Of a DNA stretch of 64,000 nt, positions 47,461-56,769 are shown one piece after another. Both the position numbers and the translations under genes were made by a program. The number at the start of each line of letters is the position of its first letter. The first letter of the stretch is position 1. The DNA is from Mesorhizobium sp. WSM4313 (GTDB lineage: Bacteria > Pseudomonadota > Alphaproteobacteria > Rhizobiales > Rhizobiaceae). The DNA lies in the NCBI RefSeq assembly GCF_002294725.1, contig NZ_NSFT01000015.1, forward strand, positions 62,001 to 126,000, given 5' to 3'. The notes under the pieces are model-generated. The model was not told where the DNA came from. It made no database searches and was given only the letters and a program-made list of their open reading frames with translations.

Positions 47461-48291
47461 TCAGTCCATTAGCCTGGCCGTTCCGGACACCCTGATCGAG
47501 CTGCCGGGGGCCGGTGGAATATCGGCATGAAGGCGCGAGCGCATACCCATATCCTCGCCTTGGACGATGTCGATGGCGCCGCCATGCGGCCAGCCGAGAT
47601 CACGCAGATAGCCGGCAAAGGCAGCGGTCGCAGCGCCCGTCGCCGGGTCCTCGTAGACGCCGCCGGACGCGAAGGGATTGCGCGTGTGAAAGAGGCGTGG
47701 CGTCTCGGCATGGGCGAGAAGGATGGTGACCAGGCCTTCGCGCCGCATGAAGGACTGGCCTTGCTTCAAGTCATAGGCCATGGCCGCCAACGCCTGGCGC
47801 GACTTCAGCGCCAGCACGAGATGATCGGCGCCGCCATGGATGAGCGCCGGCGGAATGGCGGGATCGAGATCGCCCGGCTCATAGCCAAGCAAGGCGAGCG
47901 CTTCGCCGACCAGTTCCGAGGATGCGGCCTTGCTGCGCGTCGGTGGCGACTGCAAGGCGGCGGCAAAGTTGGCGCCATCGCGAAAGCCTTCGACGGTGAT
48001 GTCCGCCTGGTTGAGGGTCAGCCTGAAGATGCCGTCGCCGAACTTTCCGACCAGCGCCGCGCCGAGCGCGATCGTGGCATGGCCGCAGAACGGCACTTCC
48101 GACTCCGGCGAAAAGTAGCGCACGCGCCAGCCGCTGCCTTCGGGCGCCGCGAAGGCGGTTTCCGAGAAGCCGACTTCCGCCGCGACACGCTGCATGTCGG
48201 CGACGTCGGGCAGTGTCTCGCCAATCACCACGCCGGCGGGATTGCCGCCGGTGTTCCCGTCCGAAAATGCGGCGATCTTCAATATGTCCAT
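47461..48291 (-). CDS. PhzF-family isomerase/epimerase-like protein
   Basis: This 276-aa protein belongs to the PhzF superfamily (diaminopimelate-epimerase fold) and begins MDILKIAAFSDGNTGGNPAG. FCGHATIALGAALV carries the catalytic-loop motif, and GVYEDPATGAATAAFAGYL the second active-site block. Family members act in phenazine or other metabolite pathways, but most have no known substrate. The ATG at 48291 gives the natural N-terminus. It lies inside the purine island but a role there is not evident. Confidence 0.87.
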   Translation of the reverse strand: MDILKIAAFSDGNTGGNPAGVVIGETLPDVADMQRVAAEVGFSETAFAAPEGSGWRVRYFSPESEVPFCGHATIALGAALVGKFGDGIFRLTLNQADITVEGFRDGANFAAALQSPPTRSKAASSELVGEALALLGYEPGDLDPAIPPALIHGGADHLVLALKSRQALAAMAYDLKQGQSFMRREGLVTILLAHAETPRLFHTRNPFASGGVYEDPATGAATAAFAGYLRDLGWPHGGAIDIVQGEDMGMRSRLHADIPPAPGSSIRVSGTARLMD

Positions 48292-48516
48292 GTTCCTGAC
48301 CCCGTTATCCGTGAGGCGCAACAAACACGTTTCGCGCCACTTTGGGAAATGAGGAAAGCAGCAAGCAGCGGTGAGCGCCAGTCACACCTGCAATCGGGGA
48401 TGGTGCCCCTCGATCCAACGCGGAACGAAATTCTGGTCATCGCCGTTCTGACGATTGGCGGTCGTTCGGGCCGCCTTCAGCTTTCATCATGCGACGCAGC
48501 GGGACAGGAGCCGACC

Positions 48517-49005
48517 ATGGACGCCATCGTCACCAAGAACGACCTCAAATCCGATGCCAAGAAGGAATCGATCGATCTGCTCAACGCCAGGCTTGCCGAC
48601 GCCATCGACCTGGCGCTGATCACCAAGCAGGCGCATTGGAACGTCAAGGGCCCGCAATTCATCGCCATCCACGAGATGCTGGACGAATTCCGCGAGGAGA
48701 TCGACGGCCATGTCGACATCATCGCCGAGCGCGCCGTGCAGCTCGGCGGCACCGCGCACGGCACCTCGCAGGAAGTGTCGAAGGCGACGAGGCTAAAACC
48801 TTATCCGACCGACATCCACAAGACCAAGGATCATCTGGCGGCGTTGATCGACCGCTATGCCACGGCCGCCAAGCTGACCCGCGAAGCGATCGACGAGGCC
48901 GACGACGCCGGCGATCGCGATACGGCGGACATCTTCACCGCCTATTCGCGCTCGCTCGACAAATTGCTGTGGTTCCTCGAGGCGCACACGCAGGAAAAGG
49001 AATAG
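48517..49005 (+). CDS. dps: Dps-family ferritin-like DNA-protection protein
   Basis: This 162-aa protein makes a 12-mer that oxidises and stores iron and protects DNA. Ferroxidase-site residues are intact: His40, His52, Asp56, Asp67 and Glu71, within AHWNVKGPQFIAIHEMLDEF. ACAGGAG ten or so bases before the ATG at 48517 fixes the start; an in-frame extension of 330 codons has no coding signs. The last 64 bases overlap the 3' end of the convergent xdhC gene. Confidence 0.93.
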   Translation: MDAIVTKNDLKSDAKKESIDLLNARLADAIDLALITKQAHWNVKGPQFIAIHEMLDEFREEIDGHVDIIAERAVQLGGTAHGTSQEVSKATRLKPYPTDIHKTKDHLAALIDRYATAAKLTREAIDEADDAGDRDTADIFTAYSRSLDKLLWFLEAHTQEKE

Positions 49006-49961
49006 CCAGAGGCTTCCCGGCTTTCACAACATGGCCGGCAGGAGTTACTCGCCATCGTCTTTTCGGGCGCGGCCGAAGCAGCCGGCTGGGCGCCGTGCGA
49101 CACCAGCGCCGTCATGATCTCTGCGGCGGCGAGCGCTGCAATCACCGATGGGCGCTTGTCCTTCACCGCATTGCCGCCGATCGGCGAGACGAGCCGAGCG
49201 AACTGCGCTTCGCTGCCCTCGGCGGATTTCAGGAACCAGTTCCTGAAGGTCGCCTTCTTGGTCTTCGAGCCGATCATGCCGACATAGGCGCTGTCGTCGC
49301 GCTTCAGCGCCTCGGCGACGATCAGGAAATCCAGCGCATGATCATGGGTCAGGATCGCGAACGCCGATCCCGCCGGCGCCTCGCGCACCACGGCTTCGGG
49401 CAACGATGTCAGCCGCGTCTCCACCGTTTCCGGTATGCCTTCCAGCGCCTCAGCGCGGGTCTCGACGACGAACACATGGATCGGCAGCAACGCCAGCGAC
49501 GCGGCCAGCGCCTGGCCGACATGGCCGCCGCCGAAGAGATAGACATGCGGCAGACGCACCTCTTCCGATTCAGCCTTGGCGATCAGTTGCTGCTCCAGCG
49601 AGGCATCGACGAGCCGGATCGACACCTCGACCCGGCCGCCGCAGCATTGGCCGATTTCCGGCCCGAGCGGGACGTCAAGCGTTGCGCAGACCTCATCGAC
49701 CTCGGTTCGGGCTTCACCGGCCGGAGATCGCGACCGCTGCCCTGCATTCAATACCTGCCGCGCCTTGTCGATCGCCATGTATTCGAGCTGACCGCCGCCG
49801 ATGGTGCCGAAAATCGACGATGCCGAGACAAGCATGAAGGCACCGGCTTCGCGCGGCGTCGAACCCTTCGTCGCCGCCACCTCCACCAATGCAGCCCGGC
49901 CGACCCGGCCGAGGAATTCCTTCAGCTGTTGCGCCTTCGAGTTCATCGTCTGCATTTCCAC
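48942..49961 (-). CDS. xdhC: Xanthine dehydrogenase accessory protein XdhC
   Basis: This 339-aa protein matures xanthine dehydrogenase by handling and sulfurating the molybdenum cofactor. The core has EVAATKGSTPREAGAFML, GQCCGGRVEV (Cys pair), YLFGGGHVGQALAASLALLP and THDHALDFLIVAEAL. The last 40 residues are a Ser/Cys-rich tail of low similarity that is largely antisense to dps; the stop lies 64 bases inside dps. ATGs at 49955 and 49946 are alternative starts. It serves the xdhA/xdhB subunits encoded just upstream. Confidence 0.9.
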   Translation of the reverse strand: MEMQTMNSKAQQLKEFLGRVGRAALVEVAATKGSTPREAGAFMLVSASSIFGTIGGGQLEYMAIDKARQVLNAGQRSRSPAGEARTEVDEVCATLDVPLGPEIGQCCGGRVEVSIRLVDASLEQQLIAKAESEEVRLPHVYLFGGGHVGQALAASLALLPIHVFVVETRAEALEGIPETVETRLTSLPEAVVREAPAGSAFAILTHDHALDFLIVAEALKRDDSAYVGMIGSKTKKATFRNWFLKSAEGSEAQFARLVSPIGGNAVKDKRPSVIAALAAAEIMTALVSHGAQPAASAAPEKTMASNSCRPCCESREASGYSFSCVCASRNHSNLSSERE

Positions 49962-49999
49962 TTGGGAAATATAGGGTTTTTCGGCCCGAATTGCACGCT

Positions 50000-52363
50000 T
50001 TAGGCCGGCTTCGCGGCTTCCCGCTTCAACCTCTCGATCGCCATCAGCACCCGTTCGGGCGTCGCCGGCGCGTCGAGGCGCGGACAGATCTTGTGATCCG
50101 CGACGCTGGCCACCGCGTCCGACAGCGCATGCAGCACCGACATGCCGTGCGGCAGCGGCGGCTCGCCCACCGCCTTTGAGCGATGGATGGTCGGCTCATA
50201 GGCCGAGGACCAGTCGGTCAGCTTGACGTTGAAGATCTTCGGACGGTCGGACGCGAGCGGAATCTTGTAAGTCGACGGCGCATGCGTACGCAGCCGGCCG
50301 CTGTCGTCCCACCACAGCTCCTCCGTCGTCAGCCAGCCCATGCCCTGGATGAAACCGCCCTCGACCTGGCCGAGGTCGATAGCCCGGTTCAGCGAACGGC
50401 CGGCGTCATGCAGGATATCGGTGCGCTCGACGACGTATTCGCCGGTCAGCGTGTCGACCGAGACTTCCGAGCAGGCCGCGCCATAGGCGTAATAGTAGAA
50501 GGCATGGCCGCGGCCCTTGCTGCGGTCCCAATGGATCTTCGGCGTCTTGTAGAAACCGGCCGCCGAGAGCTGGATGCGATTGATATAGGCCTGCTTGACC
50601 AGATCGTTGAAGGCCACTTCCTGGTTGCCGATGCGCACCCGGTTGGGCAGGAACACGACCTGATCGTGCGGCACCTGATACTTGTCGGCGGCGAAATCGG
50701 TCAGCCGCTTGCGGATCTGGCGGGCGGCATCCTGCGCCGCCATGCCGTTGAGGTCGGCGCCGGACGACGCGGCCGTCGGCGAGGTGTTCGGCACCTTGGC
50801 GGTGGTGGTGGCGGTGATCTTCACCCGATCGAGGTCGATCTGGAATTCTTCCGCCACAACCTGCGCCACCTTGAGGTGCAAGCCTTGCCCCATCTCGGTA
50901 CCGCCATGGTTCATATGCACCGAGCCGTCAGCATAGACATGCACCAGCGCGCCGGCCTGGTTGGCCTCGGTCTTGGTGAAGGAGATGCCGAACTTGACCG
51001 GCGTCAGCGCCAGGCCGCGCTTGATGAAGCGGCTGTTGTTGTTGAAGGCGCTGATCTCGCGGCGTCGCCGCGCATAGTCCGCGCTCTCCTCCAGCTCGGC
51101 CACGATGCGCTGGATGATGCAGTCCTCGACCTTCTGGTGGTACGGCGTGACGCTGCGTTCGCCGATCGCCTCCATCGGATCGTAGAAATTCAATTTGCGG
51201 ATTTCGAGCGAATCCTTGCCGACGGCGAAGGCAACCTCGTCGATGACGCGCTCCGCGCCGACCATGCCCTGTGGGCCGCCGAAGCCGCGAAAGGCGGTGT
51301 TGGAGACGGTGTTGGTGTAGAGCGGCGCCGACTTCGCATGCACCGCAGGATAGAAATAGGCGTTGTCGCAGTGGAACAGCGCGCGGTCGCCGACCGGACC
51401 GGAGAGGTCGGCGGAGAACCCGCAGCGCAACGCATAGGTGAAGTCGACGCCCAGGATATTACCCTCGTCGTCGAAGCCGACCTCGTAGTCGATGGCGAAG
51501 TCGTGCCGCTTGCCGGTGGCGGTCATGTCCTCGTCGCGGTCGAGCCGGATTTTCACCGCGCGCTTCAGCTTCTTGGCGGCGATGGCCGCGATGGCCGCGC
51601 ACTGGTTGGCCTGCGTCTCCTTGCCGCCGAAGCCACCGCCCATGCGGCGCACTTCGACTGTCACCGCATGGCTCGGCACGCCGAGCGCATGGGCAACCAG
51701 ATGCTGCGTCTCGCTCGGACCCTGCGTCGAGCAATAGACGACGACCTCGTCGTCCTCGCCGGGGATCGCCAGCGAGACCTGGCCTTCGAGATAGAAATGA
51801 TCCTGGCCGCCGAGCCACATGCGGTTCTTGATGCGGCGCGGAGCGGCGGCAATCGCCGCGGCGGCATCGCCGCGCTTCAGGATCAACGGCGTGGTGACCT
51901 GCTTGTCGTTGACCGGGTCGAGGTTCCAGATGTCGATGACGGCCGGAAGCTCGTCATACTCGATTTTTGCGAAACGCGCCGCGCGGCGCGCTCCCTCGCG
52001 CGTCTCGGCAACCACGGCGAAGATCGGCTGGCCGTAAAACTCAATCTTGCCCTCGGCGAGCACCGGATCATCATGCATGTTGCTCGGCGAAACATCGTTC
52101 TCGCCGGGCACGTCGGCATAGGTCAGGACATCGACCACGCCCGGCGCCGAACGCACGGCCGACAGGTCGACGCTTTTCAGCGTGCCGTGCGCGATCTTGG
52201 AGAGGCCGAGGCCAATATGCAGCGTGCCGGCAGGCTCCGGCATGTCGTCGATATAGACGGCGGCGCCGCTGACATGCTTGTGCGCGGAATCGTGCCGCGG
52301 GTCGGTGGCGACACCGCCTGCGATCTTTTCCGCCTTGAGATTGGGAGTGGCGTGCTTGTTCAT
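50000..52363 (-). CDS. xdhB: Xanthine dehydrogenase molybdopterin-binding subunit
   Basis: This 787-aa large subunit oxidises hypoxanthine and xanthine to urate. It carries molybdopterin-site motifs GGGFGGKETQANQCAAIAAI (first 20) and GFGGPQGMVGAERVIDEVAF, and the C-terminal region GGFIQGMGWLTTEELWWDD. The ATG shares one base with the xdhA stop (TGATG), so the two are coupled. A long open frame on the opposite strand is a shadow. It forms a complex with XdhA. Confidence 0.95.
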   Translation of the reverse strand: MNKHATPNLKAEKIAGGVATDPRHDSAHKHVSGAAVYIDDMPEPAGTLHIGLGLSKIAHGTLKSVDLSAVRSAPGVVDVLTYADVPGENDVSPSNMHDDPVLAEGKIEFYGQPIFAVVAETREGARRAARFAKIEYDELPAVIDIWNLDPVNDKQVTTPLILKRGDAAAAIAAAPRRIKNRMWLGGQDHFYLEGQVSLAIPGEDDEVVVYCSTQGPSETQHLVAHALGVPSHAVTVEVRRMGGGFGGKETQANQCAAIAAIAAKKLKRAVKIRLDRDEDMTATGKRHDFAIDYEVGFDDEGNILGVDFTYALRCGFSADLSGPVGDRALFHCDNAYFYPAVHAKSAPLYTNTVSNTAFRGFGGPQGMVGAERVIDEVAFAVGKDSLEIRKLNFYDPMEAIGERSVTPYHQKVEDCIIQRIVAELEESADYARRRREISAFNNNSRFIKRGLALTPVKFGISFTKTEANQAGALVHVYADGSVHMNHGGTEMGQGLHLKVAQVVAEEFQIDLDRVKITATTTAKVPNTSPTAASSGADLNGMAAQDAARQIRKRLTDFAADKYQVPHDQVVFLPNRVRIGNQEVAFNDLVKQAYINRIQLSAAGFYKTPKIHWDRSKGRGHAFYYYAYGAACSEVSVDTLTGEYVVERTDILHDAGRSLNRAIDLGQVEGGFIQGMGWLTTEELWWDDSGRLRTHAPSTYKIPLASDRPKIFNVKLTDWSSAYEPTIHRSKAVGEPPLPHGMSVLHALSDAVASVADHKICPRLDAPATPERVLMAIERLKREAAKPA

Positions 52364-53838
52364 CAGGCGGCCTCGTTGCGCGAGACCTGGAACGGCGCTT
52401 TCGTTCCGGTCGTCTCGATATAGAAGCGCAGCAGAAGGTTTTTTGCCGCCAGCGCCCGGTATTCGGCGGTCGCGCGCATGTCGGTCAGCGGCGTGAAGTC
52501 GCTGGCGTATTGCGCCATCGCGGCCTCCACTGTCGCTTCACTCCAGGTTTTGCCAATAAGCGCCTTTTCGACTGCCGCGGCGCGCTTCGGCGTCGCCGCC
52601 ATGCCGCCATAGGCGATGCGGATGTCGGCTACCGCGCCATCCTTGGCCAAGGTCAGGTTGAATGCCCCGAGCGTCGCGGTGATATCCTCGTCGCGGCGCT
52701 TGGTAACTTTGTAGACGGCAAACTTCGTGTCCTTTGCCGGCACCGGCACATGCACGGATTCGACGAATTCGCCGGGCTGACGGTCCTGCTTGCCATAGGC
52801 GATGAAGAAGGTTTCGAGCGGTATGGTGCGGCGGGCCTCGCCCTTGCGCAGCGTGAGCTGCGCGCCGAGCGCGATCAATGGCGGCGGCATGTCGCCGATC
52901 GGCGAGCCGTTGGCGATGTTGCCGCCGATGGTGCCCATGTTGCGCACCTGCTCGCCGCCGATGCGGTCGACCAGCGGCCCCAATGCCGGGACACGCTTCG
53001 ACAGCGTCTCGAAGGCTTCGGTGTAGGTCACGCCGGCGCCGATGGTGATGACGCCGTCTTTTTCCGAGGTCGTACGCAAGCCCTCGAGGCCGCCGATGAA
53101 GATTGCCGGCGAGATGTCGCGCATATGCTTGGTGACCCACAGGCCGACATCGGTCGAGCCGGCGACGATGGTGGCGCCCGGTTCCTCCTCGAGCAAGGCT
53201 GCGAAATCGTCGACGCTGGCCGGCACGATCAGCCGCGCCTTGCCCGACCCGATCTCGACCCTGGCGCCATCGCGCAGTGCCTTCAGCCGCGCGGTGATGT
53301 CGTCGCGCTCCACGGCCAGCGGATCCTTAGCCGCCCTGCCGTAGCTCGAAATGGCGTGCGCGGCGCGCATGATCGCCTCATAGCCGGTGCAGCGGCACAG
53401 ATTGCCCTGCAGAGCCTTTTCGATCGCCGCGTTGGACGGGTCGGGCGTCTTCATCCACAGTCCGTAGAGCGACATAATGAAGCCCGGCGTGCAGAAGCCG
53501 CATTGCGAGCCGTGGAAATCGACCATCGCCTGCTGCACCGGATGCAGTTTTTCACCGTCGCCGCGCAGATGCTCCACGGTGACGACATGGGTGCCGTCGA
53601 GCGAGCCCACGAAGCGGATGCAGGCATTGACGCTTTCATAGACGAGACCTTCGGTGGAGAGCTTGCCGACCAGCACCGTGCAGGCGCCGCAATCGCCCTC
53701 GGCGCAGCCTTCCTTGGTGCCGCGCAGCGAGCGGTTGAGCCGCAGCCAGTCGAGCAAGGTCGCATCGGGCGCGACGTCTTTCAGCGCCACGTCGCTGCCG
53801 TTCAGGATGAAGCGTATTTCGTTGCGGGTCTCAGCCAT
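52363..53838 (-). CDS. xdhA: Xanthine dehydrogenase small subunit (2Fe-2S and FAD)
   Basis: This 491-aa subunit has two N-terminal 2Fe-2S sites: CAEGDCGACTVL near residue 42, then CGFCTPGF and CRCTGY. A FAD-binding domain (VAGSTDVGLWVTKHMR, IGGNIANGSPIGDMPPPLIA) follows and a CO-dehydrogenase flavoprotein C-terminal domain ends it. It delivers electrons from the molybdenum site to NAD+. The ATG at 53838 lies four bases from the uraH stop, and the gene order is uraH-xdhA-xdhB-xdhC. Confidence 0.95.
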   Translation of the reverse strand: MAETRNEIRFILNGSDVALKDVAPDATLLDWLRLNRSLRGTKEGCAEGDCGACTVLVGKLSTEGLVYESVNACIRFVGSLDGTHVVTVEHLRGDGEKLHPVQQAMVDFHGSQCGFCTPGFIMSLYGLWMKTPDPSNAAIEKALQGNLCRCTGYEAIMRAAHAISSYGRAAKDPLAVERDDITARLKALRDGARVEIGSGKARLIVPASVDDFAALLEEEPGATIVAGSTDVGLWVTKHMRDISPAIFIGGLEGLRTTSEKDGVITIGAGVTYTEAFETLSKRVPALGPLVDRIGGEQVRNMGTIGGNIANGSPIGDMPPPLIALGAQLTLRKGEARRTIPLETFFIAYGKQDRQPGEFVESVHVPVPAKDTKFAVYKVTKRRDEDITATLGAFNLTLAKDGAVADIRIAYGGMAATPKRAAAVEKALIGKTWSEATVEAAMAQYASDFTPLTDMRATAEYRALAAKNLLLRFYIETTGTKAPFQVSRNEAA

Positions 53839-53841
53839 GTC

Positions 53842-54216
53842 TCAGCTCCCCCGATAGGTCGAGTAGCCGTAAGGCGAAATCAAGAGCGGGACGTGGTAGT
53901 GTCGTGCTTCCGCCATGCCGAAGCGGATCGGCACGATGTCGAGGAAAGCAGGTTGCGGCAGGTCGATCCCCTGGCCGCGCAGATAGTCGCCGGCGGCGAA
54001 GACCAGCTCATATTCGCCGGTGCGGAAATCGGCGCCGGCAAGCAGCGGCGCGTCGCAGCGCCCGTCATCGTTGGTGGCGACGGTCTTGAGATGCGTGCGG
54101 TTCCCGCCCTTGATGCGGAAAAGCCCGATCGACAGACCCTTTGCAGGCCTGCCGGCCGCGGTGTCGAGCACATGGGTCGTCAGGCGCCCGCCATCGGCTT
54201 TCGACGTCTCTGCCAC
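53842..54216 (-). CDS. uraH: 5-Hydroxyisourate hydrolase
   Basis: This 124-aa transthyretin-like protein (THP) hydrolyses 5-hydroxyisourate to OHCU. The family C-terminus YRGS is intact, TTHVLDTAAGRPAKGL carries the active-site His, and RHYHVPLLISPYGYSTYRG is textbook. The start is a GTG at 54216. It heads the uraH-xdhA-xdhB-xdhC set and is divergent from the puuE-uraD gene. Confidence 0.95.
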   Translation of the reverse strand: MAETSKADGGRLTTHVLDTAAGRPAKGLSIGLFRIKGGNRTHLKTVATNDDGRCDAPLLAGADFRTGEYELVFAAGDYLRGQGIDLPQPAFLDIVPIRFGMAEARHYHVPLLISPYGYSTYRGS

Positions 54217-54385
54217 TGGCCGCCTCCCATCCCGGTTCAGTTTCAGGTCAATTGTGCGCCAATTAAAGGCTATGCATAAGCCCCGGTCGAGCGGAGCGTG
54301 GCAAAAAGCACTTTCAAAAATTTTCGGGGGAATGCATGCGCACTCCTTTCGATATCTTCATCTCGACCATCGGGCAGGAGCGGCA

Positions 54386-55810
54386 ATGCGTTACGATCGG
54401 GACATGCGCGGTTACGGGGCAAATCCGCCGGATCCGAAATGGCCCGGCGGCGCGCATGTCGCGGTGCAGTTCGTCGTCAACTATGAAGAGGGCGGCGAGA
54501 ACTGCGTGCTGCATGGCGACAAGGCCTCGGAAGCGTTCCTGTCCGAAATCGTCGGCGCGGCGCCCTGGGTTGGCCAACGCCATTGGAACATGGAATCGAT
54601 CTATGAATACGGCGCGCGGGCCGGCTTCTGGCGGCTCCACCGGCTGTTCACCGAAGCGCAGGTGCCGGTGACCTGCTATGGCGTCGCCACGGCGCTGGCG
54701 CGCTCGCCCGATCAGGTCGCGGCGATGCAGGAGGCCGGCTGGGAAATCGCCTCGCACGGGCTGAAATGGATCGACTATCGCGACCACTCGGCCGAGGACG
54801 AGCGGCGCGATCTCGAAGAGACGATCAAGCTGCACTACGAGGTGACCGGCGCGCGGCCGACCGGCTGGTACACCGGCCGCACTTCGGTCAACACGGTACG
54901 GCTCGTCGCCGAGGAAGGCGGCTTCGACTACGTCTCCGATACTTATGACGACGAGCTGCCCTACTGGTTCGACCGCGACGGGCTGCAGAAGCCGCAGCTC
55001 ATCATCCCCTACACGCTCGACGCCAACGACATGCGCTTCGCGACGCCGCAGGGCTTCAACTCCGGCGACCAGTTCTTCGCCTATCTGAAGGACAGTTTCG
55101 ATACGCTCTATGCCGAGGGCAAGGCGGGCAGGCCGCGCATGATGAATATCGGCCTGCATTGCCGGCTGGTCGGCCGTCCCGGACGGGTCGCGGCGCTGAA
55201 GCGCTTCGTCGACTATGTGAAATCGCATCACAAGGTGTGGCTGACACGGCGCATCGACATTGCCAAACACTGGCGCGAGACGCACCCCTACGAGGCACCG
55301 GCGCTGCGGCCGTCGCGGATGGGGTTCGAGGAATTCGTGCATGCCTTCGGCGGCGTGTTCGAGCATTCGCCTTGGATCGCCGAGCGCGCCTACGAACTGG
55401 AACTCGGGCCCACGCATGACAGCGCCGGCGGCCTGCACAATGCGCTCTGCCGCGTCTTCCGCGCGGCGAGCGAGGCCGAACGGCTTTCCGTCCTCAACGC
55501 CCATCCGGACCTCGCCGGCAAGCTGGCGGCGGCCAAGCGGCTGACGCCGGAATCGGCCAAGGAACAGGCCTCCGCCGGGCTCGACGCGTTGACCGACAAG
55601 GAGCGCGAGCTGTTTTCGAAACTCAACGCCGCCTATGTCACCACCTTCGGCTTCCCTTTCATCATCGCGGTCAAAGGCAAGACCAAGGACGAAATCCTGG
55701 CGGAGTTCGAGGCGCGGATCGGCAACAGCCGCGGCGCCGAGCTCGAAACCGCCTGCAAACAGGTCGAACGCATCGCGCTGCTTCGCCTGAAAGACATGCT
55801 CCCACTCTAA
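54386..55810 (+). CDS. puuE: Fused allantoinase PuuE - OHCU decarboxylase UraD
   Basis: This 474-aa protein joins two consecutive enzymes. Residues 1-305 form a PuuE-type allantoinase of the polysaccharide-deacetylase fold (RDMRGYGANPPDPKWPGGAH, WEIASHGLKWIDYRDHSAED). Residues 310-474 form UraD (MGFEEFVHAFGGVFEHSPWI, NAHPDLAGKL at 371-380 with the catalytic His, FGFPFIIAVKGKT). UraD makes S-allantoin from OHCU and PuuE opens it to allantoate. AGGAG six bases before the ATG at 54386 fixes the start. Fused PuuE-UraD proteins are known in proteobacteria. Confidence 0.93.
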   Translation: MRYDRDMRGYGANPPDPKWPGGAHVAVQFVVNYEEGGENCVLHGDKASEAFLSEIVGAAPWVGQRHWNMESIYEYGARAGFWRLHRLFTEAQVPVTCYGVATALARSPDQVAAMQEAGWEIASHGLKWIDYRDHSAEDERRDLEETIKLHYEVTGARPTGWYTGRTSVNTVRLVAEEGGFDYVSDTYDDELPYWFDRDGLQKPQLIIPYTLDANDMRFATPQGFNSGDQFFAYLKDSFDTLYAEGKAGRPRMMNIGLHCRLVGRPGRVAALKRFVDYVKSHHKVWLTRRIDIAKHWRETHPYEAPALRPSRMGFEEFVHAFGGVFEHSPWIAERAYELELGPTHDSAGGLHNALCRVFRAASEAERLSVLNAHPDLAGKLAAAKRLTPESAKEQASAGLDALTDKERELFSKLNAAYVTTFGFPFIIAVKGKTKDEILAEFEARIGNSRGAELETACKQVERIALLRLKDMLPL

Positions 55811-55821
55811 TGTTTGTTTTT

Positions 55822-55897
55822 CACGCAATTCCGTATGGAAGGCCACGGCGAAGCCGCCAACCTAACCGCTTCATACTTTTCCTGGAATTGCTCTGAG
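55822..55897. repeat. Dispersed dyad element (ACGCAATTCCG ... CTGGAATTGCTCTGA), copy 2
   Basis: This copy of about 76 bases starts CACGCAATTCCGTATGGAA and ends ACTTTTCCTGGAATTGCTCTGA, the same ends as 13702-13753. The centre is CGAAGCCGCCAACCTAACCG. It lies between the puuE-uraD and allE genes inside a purine operon and ends 12 bases before the allE start. Confidence 0.7.
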
Positions 55898-55908
55898 GGC
55901 CAGGACCG

Positions 55909-56769
55909 ATGGATATGATCAAGACTGCCGAGCGAACCTATTATGCCCCGCATGGCGGCCATCCCGGCCAGAACGAGCTTCTGACCGGCCGCGCCGTCTT
56001 CACCGAGGCCTACGCGGTCATCCCCAGAGGCGTGATGCAGGACATCGTCACCAGTCCGCTGCCGTTCTGGGACGAGACGCGGGCCTGGATTATCGCAAGG
56101 CCGCTCTCGGGCTTCGCCGAGACGTTTTCGCAATATATCGTCGAGGTCCTGCCGGGCGGCGGCAGCGACCGGCCCGAACTGGACGCTGGCGCCGAGGGTG
56201 TGCTGTTCGTCGTCGAGGGCGAGCTCACCGTTTCGCTTGCCGGCAAAAAACATGTACTTGCCCCCGGCGGCTTTGCCTTCCTGCCGCCGTCGAGCGGCTG
56301 GACGGTGCGCAACGAGAGCGGCAGCGCCGTTCGCTTCCACTGGATTCGCAAGGCCTATGAGGCGGTCGACGGCCTCGACGCGCCGGAAGCCTTCTTCTCC
56401 AGCGATCAGGACGTTGCGCCGAGCCCGATGCCGGGCACCGAAGGGCGCTGGGCAACGACCCGCTTCGTCGACCCGGCCGACATGCGCCACGACATGCATG
56501 TCACCATCGTGACGCTGAAGCCGGGTGCGGTCATCCCCTTCGCCGAAACCCATGTCATGGAGCACGGGCTCTATGTGCTCGAAGGCAAGGCGGTCTACCG
56601 CCTCAACCAGGACTGGGTCGAGGTCGAGGCCGGCGATTTCATGTGGCTGCGCGCCTTCTGCCCGCAGGCCTGCTATGCCGGCGGCCCCGGCAATTTCCGC
56701 TACCTGCTCTACAAGGACGTCAACCGCCACGCCAGGCTTGGCGGCTATCTTGGGGGCAAGGCGCGGTGA
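55909..56769 (+). CDS. allE: (S)-Ureidoglycine aminohydrolase (bicupin)
   Basis: This 286-aa double cupin protein releases ammonia from S-ureidoglycine to give S-ureidoglycolate. Its first cupin shows VLFVVEGELTVSLAGKKHVL, and the second has HVMEHGLYVLEGKAVYRLN, where the metal ligands lie. The N-terminus (GGHPGQNELLTGRAVFTEAY) fits the UGHY/YlbA family. The GTGA at the end overlaps allA. Its enzyme partner, allantoate amidohydrolase, is not in the window. Confidence 0.92.
   Translation: MDMIKTAERTYYAPHGGHPGQNELLTGRAVFTEAYAVIPRGVMQDIVTSPLPFWDETRAWIIARPLSGFAETFSQYIVEVLPGGGSDRPELDAGAEGVLFVVEGELTVSLAGKKHVLAPGGFAFLPPSSGWTVRNESGSAVRFHWIRKAYEAVDGLDAPEAFFSSDQDVAPSPMPGTEGRWATTRFVDPADMRHDMHVTIVTLKPGAVIPFAETHVMEHGLYVLEGKAVYRLNQDWVEVEAGDFMWLRAFCPQACYAGGPGNFRYLLYKDVNRHARLGGYLGGKAR

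Noticed and set aside
50183..52423. 746-codon + strand open frame opposite xdhB
   Set aside because: The sequence is a composition shadow of xdhB, without family motifs or ribosome site.
54314..55846. 510-codon - strand frame opposite the puuE-uraD gene
   Set aside because: It is a shadow of the fused gene with no recognisable motifs.
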